From positions 1-44,863 of the forward strand of contig JAXDIH010000020.1 in NCBI GenBank assembly GCA_034664105.1: a stretch of 44,863 nt of DNA, written 5' to 3'. Below are positions 7,388-15,524 of this stretch, piece after piece (position 1 is the first letter of the stretch; each line of letters opens with the position of its first letter). This stretch comes from JACVRW01 sp034664105 (GTDB taxonomy: Bacteria; Actinomycetota; Thermoleophilia; Solirubrobacterales; Thermoleophilaceae). The translations under genes were made by a program, and so were the position numbers. The notes under the pieces were generated by a model. The model searched no databases. It saw nothing but the letters and a program-made list of their open reading frames with translations, and was not told the DNA's origin.

Positions 7388-8182
7388 CTAGAAGCGCTCC
7401 GCCAGCCGCTCCACCAGCTCGGCCGAGCGCGCCGCCAGCACGCGTGAGCGCATCTGCAGGTCCAGCTCGTCTCCGCCCGGCAGCGCCACCGCTCCGCCCG
7501 CCTCGCGGACGATCAGCTGCGCCGCCGCCACGTCCACCGAGCGCACCTCGCGCAGGCTGAGCATCGCGTCCAGCCTGCCGCCGGCCACCAGGCACATCGA
7601 GGCGGCCACCGAGCCCAGGGCTCGCAGCCGGCGGGCGCCCAGCGAGCCGAGCGCCTCGGATGCTTCTGCCACGCGCTCCGGGCGCGCCGTCTCCAGCCCG
7701 AGCATCTCCAGCGGGCCGGGCTCGAGGGGGGTCAGCCGCTCGCCGGCGCAGAACGCGCCCTCTCCGCTCACCGCCCACCAGTCGCGCGACGGCACCAGCT
7801 CCGCCACGAAGCCGACCTCGACGTCGGCCATGCGGTTCCCGGACGCCACCGCGATCGACACGCACGCGAACGGAAGGCCTCGCTTGGCGTTCACCGAGCC
7901 GTCGACCGGGTCCACCACCACCCGCGCGTTCGCGGCCCCTCCGGCGATGGCCACCTCCCCGCGTTCCTCGGACACCGCGGTCAGCGGCACGCCCAGCGCC
8001 TCGAGCTCCGCGAAGATGGCGTCCTCGGCGGCCTTGTCGACGGCGAGGGTGGTATCGCCGCCCTCTCCCTCGCCGTGCGTCACCGACCGCTCGGCCGTGC
8101 TTGCCAGCCCCGCCACGGCCTCCCGCGCCGCGTGGGCGGCGCGACGGCACAGCCCAAGCCAGTCGGCGTCCGGAAGTGGCAT
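7388..8182 (-). CDS. Inositol monophosphatase-family enzyme
   Basis: 264-residue Mg-dependent sugar-phosphatase fold (IMPase/FBPase/CysQ superfamily). Metal ligands are visible in DTTLAVDKAAED, in the VSEERGE motif, in VVVDPVDGSVN (canonical D-P-I-D-G-T; here V and S) and in the late RSVDVAAAQLIVREAGG. Likely substrates are inositol phosphate, fructose bisphosphate or a related metabolite; sequence alone does not decide. ATG at 8182 is preceded by TAGGAT seven bases upstream, consistent with a leaderless message; ATGs at 8191 and 8203 are alternatives. Its 3' end abuts the truncated flavodoxin remnant. Confidence 0.88.
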   Translation of the reverse strand: MPLPDADWLGLCRRAAHAAREAVAGLASTAERSVTHGEGEGGDTTLAVDKAAEDAIFAELEALGVPLTAVSEERGEVAIAGGAANARVVVDPVDGSVNAKRGLPFACVSIAVASGNRMADVEVGFVAELVPSRDWWAVSGEGAFCAGERLTPLEPGPLEMLGLETARPERVAEASEALGSLGARRLRALGSVAASMCLVAGGRLDAMLSLREVRSVDVAAAQLIVREAGGAVALPGGDELDLQMRSRVLAARSAELVERLAERF

Positions 8183-8189
8183 CGCCCGC

Positions 8190-8206
8190 ATCCTAAGCGC
8201 CATACT
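8190..8206. promoter_or_regulatory. Candidate divergent -10 elements (IMPase / CxxC miniprotein)
   Basis: Within the 33-bp gap between divergent starts, TAGGAT on the minus strand (8195-8190) lies seven bases from the ATG at 8182. CATACT on the plus strand (8201-8206) lies nine bases from the ATG at 8216. Both spacings suit leaderless transcription. No clear -35 elements are visible. Confidence 0.4.
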
Positions 8207-8215
8207 GGTGGCGGT

Positions 8216-8443
8216 ATGTGCATGCAGTGCATGGCCGGCGCGGTGACGGCCGTCGGAGCGGCGTCCGGCACCCGCGCGTACGTCGCCAGCCGCGGCTTCC
8301 ACTGGCTCACGCCCAAGCGACTCAAGGCGGTCACCGTGGCGCTGGTCGTGGCGGCATTGGCCGCGTCGGCGACGCTGGTGTCCGGCTCGAGCGCCGCGCC
8401 CGGGCAGGACGGCCACGCACAGCACCCGTCCGCGCAGCGCTGA
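8216..8443 (+). CDS. Small single-pass membrane protein with N-terminal CxxC
   Basis: 75-residue protein starting MCMQCMAGAVTAVGAASGTRA, giving a CxxC pair at residues 2 and 5. One transmembrane helix follows (about residues 38-58, AVTVALVVAALAASATLVSG) and then a short polar His-containing tail. Its stop TGA shares a base with the ATG of the permease gene (TGATG), so it is translationally coupled to a UPF0718 permease and DUF1980 protein. The Cys pair could bind metal or act as a redox or membrane-anchoring element, which is inference. No named family recognised. Confidence 0.75.
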   Translation: MCMQCMAGAVTAVGAASGTRAYVASRGFHWLTPKRLKAVTVALVVAALAASATLVSGSSAAPGQDGHAQHPSAQR

Positions 8444-9462
8444 TGGCCAGTCCAGCGGTGCAGGCGGCGCCCGGGCTCCGCTCCTCGGGGCGGCCGCCCG
8501 TGCTGCCCCTCTGGGTCGTGGCGGTCGCCTTCTGGACCATCGTGGCCGCGGTCGCGCTCGCGCGCGCGGCCGGGGTCGCCGACAGCGAGGTGATCGGGAC
8601 GTTCGGGGTGATCTTCACCTCGATCGTCGTCGAGGCGCTGCCGTTCATCCTGATCGGCGCCGCCGCGTCCGCCGCCATCGCCGTGTTCGTCCCAGCCCGC
8701 GCGTTCACCCGCCTGGCCGCGCTGCCGACGCCGGTGCAGGTGCCGGCCGCCGCGCTCGCCGGCTTCGCGATGCCGGTGTGCGAATGCGGGTCGGTGCCGG
8801 TGGCGCGGCGGCTGATCCTGCGGGGCGTGCACCCGTCGGCCGGGATCGCCTTCATGCTGGCCGCGCCGATCCTCAACCCGATCGTCCTGGCGTCGACCTG
8901 GGTCGCCTACGGCGCCGCCGGCAAGGCCGCCGAGATGACCGCCGCGCGTGCCGCGCTCGGCCTGCTCGTGGCGATCACGGCGGGCCTGCTGATCGGGCGC
9001 CACGGCGACTCGATCATGCGGCTGGCGGGCGGCTCGCAGCACGATCACGAGCACGAGCGCGGCTCGCTGGCGGCCTTCGCCGAGCATCTGGCCGCCGACT
9101 TCCTCTTCATGGGCCGCTTCCTCGTGCTCGGCGCCGCCGTGGCCGCGCTGTTGCAGACGGCCGTCCCGCAGGACTGGCTCTCCTCGGTCGCTCACCAGGA
9201 AGTCATCGGCGCGCTCGCCCTGATGGGCATGGCCGTGGCGCTCTCGCTCTGCTCCGAGGCCGACGCCTTCGTGGCCGTCTCCTTCACCGCGTTCCCGCTG
9301 GGCTCGCAGCTCGCCTTCCTGGTGCTCGGTCCGGTGGTCGACGCGAAGCTGGCGGTGCTCTACGGCGCCACCTTCCGCCGGCGCTTCGTGCTGCGGCTGC
9401 TGGCCGTGGCAGCGCCAATCGCGCTGGCGGGCGCGCTGATCTTCGACACGGCGGTCGGATGA
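8443..9462 (+). CDS. YraQ/UPF0718-family permease
   Basis: 339-residue polytopic membrane protein (about eight hydrophobic segments) of the UPF0718/DUF318 permease family. It has the family hallmark PVCECGSVPVARRLILRG followed by AFMLAAPILNPIVLAST in the first half, and a repeat-like second half with LSLCSEADAFVAVSF. A cytoplasmic His-rich loop (GGSQHDHEHERG) separates the halves. The Cys pair in the signature suggests thiol, metal or metalloid substrates, but the substrate is not established for most members. It overlaps its neighbours on both sides (TGATG and ATGA), in the permease-DUF1980 pairing known from B. subtilis ycgR-ycgQ (from memory). Confidence 0.88.
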   Translation: MASPAVQAAPGLRSSGRPPVLPLWVVAVAFWTIVAAVALARAAGVADSEVIGTFGVIFTSIVVEALPFILIGAAASAAIAVFVPARAFTRLAALPTPVQVPAAALAGFAMPVCECGSVPVARRLILRGVHPSAGIAFMLAAPILNPIVLASTWVAYGAAGKAAEMTAARAALGLLVAITAGLLIGRHGDSIMRLAGGSQHDHEHERGSLAAFAEHLAADFLFMGRFLVLGAAVAALLQTAVPQDWLSSVAHQEVIGALALMGMAVALSLCSEADAFVAVSFTAFPLGSQLAFLVLGPVVDAKLAVLYGATFRRRFVLRLLAVAAPIALAGALIFDTAVG

Positions 9463-10160
9463 GGCTCGACCGGCGCTCGATCCATGCGCTGGCCCTGGTG
9501 GCATGGGCGGGCGTGTTCGCCTGGCTCTGGCTGACCGGCGAGTCCGTGCGCTACCTCGGCCCGCGGACCCAGTGGGTGGTCCCGGTCGGAGCGATCGGGC
9601 TGACGCTCGCCGCCGGCGGCTACCTGCTCGCCACGCGCGCCGACGTTCCCGCCCGGCTCTCCCTGCGCGAGGCCCTCGGCCTGGCCGGGCTGGTGGTGCC
9701 GGTGCTCGCCGCCGCGGTGCTGGCCAACGCCCAGCTCGGGGCGCTGGCCGCCTCGAACAAGCTCAGCTCACGCGGGATCGACTCGTCGGCGCTGGCTCGG
9801 CTCGCCTCGCGCGACGCCAAGCACATCGGGTTCCTGCAGCTGAACGCCGCCGGGCGCGACGACGGGCTCACCCGGGAGCTGGGGCTTGCCGAGGGCAGAT
9901 CGGTGCAACTGACCGGGTTCATCTCGAAGACCGGACGCCCGTTCACGTTGAGCCGCTTCTACATCACCTGCTGCGTGGCGGACGCCGTGCCGATCGGTGT
10001 TCGCGTGCTCCCACGCGGGAAGGCAGCCGGCCTCGACCGCGGCGATTGGATCGACGTCACCGGGGTGCTCGCGCGCGGCCACCGCGAGTGGATCGTGAGG
10101 GCACTCGAGCTCAAGCACGTGCAGCCGCCCTCGGATCCGTATCTGTCGTTCGCCGGCTGA
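9459..10160 (+). CDS. DUF1980 / TIGR03943 family membrane protein
   Basis: 233 residues. Three N-terminal hydrophobic helices (about 8-24, 34-54, 68-88) are followed by a soluble domain (about 130-233) containing GFISKTGRPFTLSRFYITCCVADAVP and a final WIVRALELKHVQPP. The double Cys in YITCC is characteristic of the DUF1980 (UPF0703) family. These proteins recurrently pair with UPF0718 permeases and are proposed partners of that transporter. The ATG overlaps the permease TGA (ATGA), so expression is coupled. Function unknown; a substrate- or metal-binding extracytoplasmic subunit is plausible. Confidence 0.85.
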   Translation: MRLDRRSIHALALVAWAGVFAWLWLTGESVRYLGPRTQWVVPVGAIGLTLAAGGYLLATRADVPARLSLREALGLAGLVVPVLAAAVLANAQLGALAASNKLSSRGIDSSALARLASRDAKHIGFLQLNAAGRDDGLTRELGLAEGRSVQLTGFISKTGRPFTLSRFYITCCVADAVPIGVRVLPRGKAAGLDRGDWIDVTGVLARGHREWIVRALELKHVQPPSDPYLSFAG

Positions 10161-10171
10161 AACCGGCGGCG

Positions 10172-10177
10172 TATCCT
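10172..10177 (+). promoter_or_regulatory. Candidate -10 element for the helicase-nuclease gene
   Basis: TATCCT lies eight bases upstream of the ATG at 10186. No Shine-Dalgarno lies between, so a leaderless transcript is plausible even though the preceding cassette ends only 25 bp upstream. Confidence 0.35.
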
Positions 10178-10185
10178 AGATCGGC

Positions 10186-13100
10186 ATGCCCGACCTCCTC
10201 GATGGCCTGAACGCGAACCAGCGTGCGGTCGTCACACATCCCGGGGGGCCGCTGCTCGTCGTCGCCGGCGCGGGCACCGGGAAGACCCTCACCCTCACCC
10301 GCCGCTTCGCCTGGCTCGTCGAGCAGGGCACCCCCGCGGACGGGATCCTCGCGCTGACGTTTTCCAGCCCCGCCTGCGCGGAGATGCGCGAGCGCCTGGA
10401 GACACTGCTGGAGAACCCGTACGAGGAGCTCAACGTCTCCACGTTCCACGCGTTCTGCGTGAAGCTGCTTCGCGACGAGGCGCTCGAGGCCGGCGTGGAC
10501 CCGTTCCTCACCCCCGTCACCCCCGCCGACAGGCTCGCTCTGCTGCTCGAGCGCATCAACGACCTGTCGCTGCGCCATCACGAGATCCGCGGCAACCCGG
10601 CGCCGCTGCTGGCCAGCTTCGTCTCGCGCATCGATCGCCTCAAGGACGAGTTGATCTCCGCCGAGGAGCTGCAAGCCTGGGCCGAGGAGCTGCCCGCCAC
10701 CACCGACGCCGAGCGCGCCCACGCCAACCGCGAGCGTGAGTTCGCGCGCCTCTACGCCGACCACGACCGCCTGCTCGAGGACCGCGGCGCGCTCGACTTC
10801 GGCGACCTGATCGTGCGCGCCTTCAAGCTGCTCCACGAGCGCCCGCACGTGCGCGAGCGCACGGCGCGGCGCTTCCAGCACGTGCTCGTGGACGAGTACC
10901 AGGACACGAACTTCGCCCAGGGGATGCTGCTGCGCCTGCTGGTCGAGGAGCACTCGAACGTGACCGTCGTCGGCGACGACGACCAGGCGATCTACCGCTT
11001 CCGCGGGGCGTCGCAGAAGAACCTGCTCGAGTTCGAGCGCGAGCTGCCGGACGTCACGACGATCAAGCTCGAGCGCAACTTCCGCTCCGGGCGGCGCATC
11101 CTCGACGCCTCCGCCGCCGTGGTGGAGCCGATCGCGGCGCGCGTCCCGAAGAAGCTCACCGGCGCCAGCGGCGGACGCGTGCGCTTCTGGCGCTGCACCA
11201 CGGAGCGCGCCCAGGCGCAGGCGGTGGCCGCCGAGGCCGAGCGCCTGATCGCCGGCGGCGTGCCGCCCGAGGAGATCGCCGTGCTCGTGCGCTCGGTCAA
11301 GAGCCAGGGCGGGGTGGTGGCCGCCGCGCTGGAGGAGCGCGCGATCCCGTTCCGCACGCTCGGCGCGGCCGCCTACTTCCAGCGTGCCGAGGTGCGCGAC
11401 GTGCTGGCCTGGCTGCGGGCGCTGGCCGATCCGGGCGACTCCGGCGCCGTCGTCCGAGCCCTGAGCCGACCCCCGATCGAGCTGCGCTCCGTGGACGTCG
11501 CGCGGCTGACGCAGCTGGCGCGCCGGCGCAAGCTCGACATGCCGTCGGCGGTCGCCGCCGCGCTGGAGGGACCGCAGCTCTCCGAGGAGGGCCGCGACCG
11601 CGCGCGCGCCTTCCTGAGGCTCTACCGCTCAGCCTCCACGGCCTTCGAAGACCGCCGCCCCGACGCCTTCGTGATGCGGCTGATCGAGCGCATCGGCCTG
11701 CGCCGCCAGCAGGTGTTCGCCACCCAGGCCGACACGGTCGAGCGCCTGCGCAACATCGCCAAGCTGCCCGAGCTGGCCACCGCCTACATGCGCCGCGAGC
11801 CCCAGGCCACGGCGCGCGAGTTCGCCCGCTACCTCGCCGCCGTGGCGGAGTCCGGACTGCGTGAGGAGGAGGCGGTCGAACAGCCGTCCGCTCCAGCGGT
11901 CCCGGTCATGACGATGCACGCGGCGAAGGGGCTGGAGTTCGACCACGTGTTCGCGATCGGGCTGTCGGCGGGCGCCATGCCCGGCCCCTACCGCGCCCCC
12001 AACGGGGACGTGCCGGACGAGCTGCTCAAGGAGCGCCTCGACGCGGAGTCGCCGCGGGCGGTGCACGAGGCGGAGATGCGCCGCCTGCTGCACGTAGCGA
12101 TGACCAGGGCTCGCAAGGGGCTCGTGCTGGCCTGGGCCGAGACCGGGCCGCCCGGCACCACGCCCCGGCCGTCGCCGTTCTACGAGGAGGCGCGCGCGGC
12201 GCTCGACATCGAGGAGGAGCCGTTCGAGGAGGAGCTGTTCGGGCCCGCCGAGGGCCTGCACTCCACCTTCCGGATCATGCGCGACGAGCTGCTCGACACG
12301 GTCGCTCGCGTGGGCGGGCGGCTCGGAGAGATGCGGCTCGACACGTACCTGGACGTGGACCAGGCGGTGGCGCGCTACCTCGAGCTGATCAAGGTGGCCG
12401 CGCTGATCGAGCGCGCTCGGGAGGGCCAGCCGCTCGAGACCGCGCTGCCCGAGGTGAACGAGATCCTCGCCCAGTGCGCGACGACGGAGCAGCGCGAGGT
12501 CTTCGAGGAGTCGGGGCTGGACGGCTGGCTGCGCGACACCGGCCGCGACCCGGCGGAGATGCCCGGTTCCACCAACGGCGCCGACGCCTCCCTCGACCCG
12601 TTCATCCCGCGCCGCGGCCGGGGGCTGATGCTGTCCGCCTCCGACATCGACACCTACCGGCTCTGCCCGCTCAAGTACAAGTTCGCGCGCGTCTTCCGGA
12701 TCCCGCAGGAGCCGACGATCAACCAGCGCTTCGGGATCGTGATGCACCAGGTGCTGGAGCGCTTCCACACCGAGGGCAGCGGATCGCTGGAGCGGCTGCG
12801 GGAGCTGTTCGAGATTTCGTGGCGCCGGTCCGGCTTCGGCGACTCCGATGACGAGCTGCAGTTCCGCGAGCGCGCCGTGGAGTCGCTGGAGCGCTACTGG
12901 CGGATGGACGACGAATCGGCGGCCGAGCCGGTCTGGTTCGAGCGGTCGTTCGCCTTCAAGATCGGCCCGCACCTGCTGCGCGGGCGTGTCGACCGGGTGG
13001 ACCGTCACCCGGACGGCTCGTTCGAGCTGATCGACTACAAGACGGGCAAGGCCAAGACCGAGGACGAGCTGCGCCAGGACGTGCAGCTGTCCGTCTACCA

Positions 13101-13332
13101 GATGGGTGCCCGCGAGTCGTGGCGGCTGGAAACCTCCGCACAGAGCTACTTCTACGTGCTGAGCGGCGAGAAGGTGCCGGTGGAGCACTCGGCGGAGGAG
13201 CTCGACCGGGTGCGCGCAACGGTGTCCGAGATCGCGTCCGGAATCCTCAAGCAGCGCTTCGAACCGACCCCCTCGCCCGAGATCTGCAGCTTCTGCGACT
13301 ACCGGATCATCTGTCCAGCAGCCGAGAAGTAG
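10186..13332 (+). CDS. UvrD/Rep-type helicase fused to an AddB-type Fe-S nuclease domain
   Basis: 1048-residue single-chain helicase-nuclease for double-strand-break processing. SF1A helicase motifs: Walker A AGAGTGKT (27-34), motif II DEYQDT (236-241), motif III GDDDQAIYRFRGA, motif IV NFRSGRRIL, motif V MTMHAAKGLEFDHV and motif VI VAMTRARKGL. The C-terminal PD-(D/E)XK domain has FELIDYKTGK (D950, K952). A four-Cys cluster, C827 then C1034-x2-C1037-x5-C1043, matches the Fe-S staple of AddB/AdnB nucleases. No partner subunit gene is nearby, so it may act alone or with a distant partner. Start is ATG with a TATCCT -10-like element. Confidence 0.92.
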   Translation: MPDLLDGLNANQRAVVTHPGGPLLVVAGAGTGKTLTLTRRFAWLVEQGTPADGILALTFSSPACAEMRERLETLLENPYEELNVSTFHAFCVKLLRDEALEAGVDPFLTPVTPADRLALLLERINDLSLRHHEIRGNPAPLLASFVSRIDRLKDELISAEELQAWAEELPATTDAERAHANREREFARLYADHDRLLEDRGALDFGDLIVRAFKLLHERPHVRERTARRFQHVLVDEYQDTNFAQGMLLRLLVEEHSNVTVVGDDDQAIYRFRGASQKNLLEFERELPDVTTIKLERNFRSGRRILDASAAVVEPIAARVPKKLTGASGGRVRFWRCTTERAQAQAVAAEAERLIAGGVPPEEIAVLVRSVKSQGGVVAAALEERAIPFRTLGAAAYFQRAEVRDVLAWLRALADPGDSGAVVRALSRPPIELRSVDVARLTQLARRRKLDMPSAVAAALEGPQLSEEGRDRARAFLRLYRSASTAFEDRRPDAFVMRLIERIGLRRQQVFATQADTVERLRNIAKLPELATAYMRREPQATAREFARYLAAVAESGLREEEAVEQPSAPAVPVMTMHAAKGLEFDHVFAIGLSAGAMPGPYRAPNGDVPDELLKERLDAESPRAVHEAEMRRLLHVAMTRARKGLVLAWAETGPPGTTPRPSPFYEEARAALDIEEEPFEEELFGPAEGLHSTFRIMRDELLDTVARVGGRLGEMRLDTYLDVDQAVARYLELIKVAALIERAREGQPLETALPEVNEILAQCATTEQREVFEESGLDGWLRDTGRDPAEMPGSTNGADASLDPFIPRRGRGLMLSASDIDTYRLCPLKYKFARVFRIPQEPTINQRFGIVMHQVLERFHTEGSGSLERLRELFEISWRRSGFGDSDDELQFRERAVESLERYWRMDDESAAEPVWFERSFAFKIGPHLLRGRVDRVDRHPDGSFELIDYKTGKAKTEDELRQDVQLSVYQMGARESWRLETSAQSYFYVLSGEKVPVEHSAEELDRVRATVSEIASGILKQRFEPTPSPEICSFCDYRIICPAAEK

Positions 13333-13342
13333 GCGTTTGGTG

Positions 13343-13357
13343 TCCCCTCTGAGGGGA
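13343..13357 (+). repeat. Short perfect hairpin upstream of the DUF6458 gene
   Basis: TCCCCT-CTG-AGGGGA forms a 6-bp stem in the 36-bp gap after the helicase gene. It overlaps a loose SigB/F-type promoter match (GTTTGG 13335-13340, 12-nt spacer, GGGGAA 13353-13358). It could be an attenuator, a partial ribosome-site occluder, or simply part of that promoter. Confidence 0.3.
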
Positions 13358-13368
13358 ATCCAGGGGGA

Positions 13369-13575
13369 ATGACGATTGGAACGTCGCTATTCCTGATCGC
13401 GATCGGGGCGATCCTCAAATATGCCGTGACCGCCAGCGTGGCGGGCGTGGACGTGCACACCGCCGGCCTGATCCTGATGATCGTCGGCGTGCTCGGACTG
13501 CTGATCGGGCTGTTCCTGCTGATGCAGCCGAGCCGGCCCGACCGGCCGGTGGTGGACGACCCGCGGTATCGCTAG
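13369..13575 (+). CDS. DUF6458-type small membrane protein
   Basis: 68 residues: MTIGTSLFLIAIGAILKYAV forms a first transmembrane helix, a short loop GVDVHTAG follows, then a second helix LILMIVGVLGLLIGLFLLM and a polar Pro/Arg/Asp tail. Small proteins of this build starting MTIG are frequent in actinobacteria and are labelled DUF6458 (family assignment from memory). Function unknown; a membrane-stress role has not been shown. It is followed by a convergent gap with a GC-rich hairpin. Confidence 0.75.
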   Translation: MTIGTSLFLIAIGAILKYAVTASVAGVDVHTAGLILMIVGVLGLLIGLFLLMQPSRPDRPVVDDPRYR

Positions 13576-13603
13576 CCGGCCCGAGCTGGCAGGCCGATCT
13601 TCA

Positions 13604-13629
13604 CGGGGGTCCGGAGGCGCGAGCCCCCG
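13604..13629. terminator. Possible bidirectional terminator hairpin
   Basis: CGGGGG (13604-13609) and CCCCCG (13624-13629) form a GC-rich stem with a 14-nt loop in the 58-bp gap between two convergent genes. There is no U-tract on either side, so it is at best a weak or factor-assisted terminator. Confidence 0.35.
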
Positions 13630-13633
13630 GCTG

Positions 13634-14509
13634 TCATCCGTTGTCTGGCCCGCGCTGGCGCAGGAAGCGCTGGAAGTCGCGTGCGATCGCGTCCGCTGAG
13701 GGCAGGTCCTCCTCGTCGGGCGTGTCCATGCCGACCTCGTCCACGGCTGACTCCAGCCGCTCGACGAACGCCTTGACCTCGGGGTCGCTGGCCACGGCCG
13801 CGCTGACCTGCCGCTCGTAGTCATCGGCCGCGCTCTCCAGCTCGCCTGCGTCGACCACCACGCCCGCGATCCCCTCGAACGCCCGCACGAGCGCCAGCGC
13901 CACCTTCGGGTTGGGCGCGGCCGCGACGTAGTGCGGCACCGAGGCCCACAGGCTCGCCGAAGGGATGCCGGCCTTGGCGAACGTGTTGTGCACCACGCCG
14001 ACGATCCCGGTCGGTCCCTCGTAGCTCGTGTGCTGGAAGCCGAGCCGGTCCACCAGCGACCGGTCGGAGGCGAGGCCGGTGATCGACACCGGACGCGTAT
14101 GCGGGACGTCCGCCAGCAGCGCCCCGAGCGTGATCACCATGCGCACGTCGAGCTCGCGCGCGGTGGCCACCAGGTTGTCCGTGTAGCGGCGCCACCGCAG
14201 CGACGGCTCCGTGGCCTGGAGCATCACCAGATCGCCCTCGGCGCCCGGCACGGCCGCCGCGGAGATCGTGGCCACCGGCCAGTCGATCTCGCGCGTCACA
14301 CCCTCCGTGAGGCGCACCGTCGGGCGGACCGCCGTGAAGTCGAAGAACTCCTCGGGGTCGATCGAGGCCACCTCCTCGGCGTCGAACGTGCCGCGGATGA
14401 AGGAGACCGCCGCTGAAGCCGCCTCGCCCGCGTCGTTCCACCCGTTGAAGGCGCACACCATCACCGGTCTGCGCAAAGAGGGTCGATCGTTCCAGATGAC
14501 GTCCTGCAT
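13634..14509 (-). CDS. PAC2 family protein
   Basis: 291-residue protein of the PAC2 (proteasome assembly chaperone 2-like) fold. Typical landmarks are RRPVMVCAFNGWNDAGEAAS near the N-terminus, DPEEFFDFTAVRPTV, ITLGALLADVPHTRP and GPTGIVGVVHNTF. Actinobacterial PAC2 proteins are nucleoside-phosphorylase-like Rossmann proteins of unclear role and do not prove proteasome function here. I chose the ATG at 14509: MQDVIW matches the usual start, and TACCGT lies seven bases upstream (leaderless pattern). The longer frame to 14542 is possible. It is divergent from the OB-HD gene. Confidence 0.88.
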   Translation of the reverse strand: MQDVIWNDRPSLRRPVMVCAFNGWNDAGEAASAAVSFIRGTFDAEEVASIDPEEFFDFTAVRPTVRLTEGVTREIDWPVATISAAAVPGAEGDLVMLQATEPSLRWRRYTDNLVATARELDVRMVITLGALLADVPHTRPVSITGLASDRSLVDRLGFQHTSYEGPTGIVGVVHNTFAKAGIPSASLWASVPHYVAAAPNPKVALALVRAFEGIAGVVVDAGELESAADDYERQVSAAVASDPEVKAFVERLESAVDEVGMDTPDEEDLPSADAIARDFQRFLRQRGPDNG

Positions 14510-14516
14510 CTGTTTC

Positions 14517-14522
14517 ACGGTA
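14517..14522 (-). promoter_or_regulatory. Candidate -10 element for the PAC2 gene
   Basis: TACCGT on the minus strand, seven bases from the ATG at 14509, with no ribosome-binding site between. Confidence 0.35.
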
Positions 14523-14558
14523 CCCGACCGCGTCCGGGCCACCCATCACGATGGACGC

Positions 14559-15440
14559 GTGGCCACCGTGGAGCAAGCGATCACGATCGCGGAGCTGCGC
14601 GCGGGCAGCGAGGTGGAGGGCATCTTCGCGTGCACGCGCAAGGACCGCCTGACCGCCAAGACGGGCTCGCCGTACCTGGCGGTCGAGCTGCGCGATCGCT
14701 CCGGCGCCATCCAGGCGCGGGCATTCCGCGAGGCCGATTTCCTCGCCGGCCAGTTCGAGCGCGGGGACCTGGTGGCGGTCACCGGGCGCGTCGAGCGCTT
14801 CCGCGACGAGCTCCAGGTCGACCTGCAGTCGATCCGCCGCGCGGAGGCCGCCGACCCGGCCGAGTTCCTCCCCACCGCCTACCGCGACCTAGACGAGCTG
14901 GACGGCTTCCTCGAGCACCTCGCCCGCGAGGTCTACGACACCGACCTGCGCGCCCTGCTCGACGCCTTCCTTGGCGACCAGGCGTTCCGAGCCGAGCTGC
15001 GCCGCGCGCCCTGCACGCGCTCGGGCCACCACGCCTACCTCGGCGGGCTGCTGGAGCACACGGTCGCTGTGGGGACGCTCGCCGTCGAGACCTGCGCGCT
15101 CCACCCCAGGCTGAACTCGGACGTGCTGATCTGCTCGGCCCTGCTGCACGACATCGGCAAGCTGCGCGAGTTCGAGCTGGGCGCGGAGATCGCGTTCAGC
15201 GAGGCCGGGACGCTGGTCGGCCACGTCGTGCTCGGCCAGCAGATGATCGTGGAGCGCGCCGCGCGCCTGAACGGGTTCCCAGACGAGAAGTTGCACGCGG
15301 TGCTGCACTGCGTGCTGGCCCACCACGGCACGGAAGGCCTGCCGGGCAGGCGCTTCCGCACGGCTGAGGCACTGGCTTTGCAGCGTCTCAACGCGCTCGA
15401 CGCGTCCGTGAAGGGCGCGCTCGAACACGGGCTTGACTGA
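14559..15440 (+). CDS. OB-fold/HD-domain phosphohydrolase (YhaM-like 3'-5' exoribonuclease family)
   Basis: 293 residues. About 1-95 is an OB-fold nucleic-acid-binding domain (ELRAGSEVEGIFACTRKDRL, YLAVELRDRSGAIQARAF, LVAVTGRVERFRDELQVDL). About 130-280 is an HD metal-dependent phosphohydrolase domain with GHHAYLGGLLEHTVAVG, the HD pair in LICSALLHDIGKLREF, GHVVLGQQMI and CVLAHHGTEG. This architecture is that of B. subtilis YhaM, a 3'-5' exonuclease. I chose the GTG at 14559, leading into VATVEQAITI; GTG 14568 is also possible. It is divergently oriented to PAC2 with a 49-bp gap and lies 84 bp before the giant PAS protein. Confidence 0.85.
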   Translation: MATVEQAITIAELRAGSEVEGIFACTRKDRLTAKTGSPYLAVELRDRSGAIQARAFREADFLAGQFERGDLVAVTGRVERFRDELQVDLQSIRRAEAADPAEFLPTAYRDLDELDGFLEHLAREVYDTDLRALLDAFLGDQAFRAELRRAPCTRSGHHAYLGGLLEHTVAVGTLAVETCALHPRLNSDVLICSALLHDIGKLREFELGAEIAFSEAGTLVGHVVLGQQMIVERAARLNGFPDEKLHAVLHCVLAHHGTEGLPGRRFRTAEALALQRLNALDASVKGALEHGLD

Positions 15441-15524
15441 CCTCTAGCGCCCTCGACGCATGTCCGACCCGGGTGGGTGAGCGGTCGCGGCACGGCCTCC
15501 GCCAACCGACCGATAAGAGGACGT

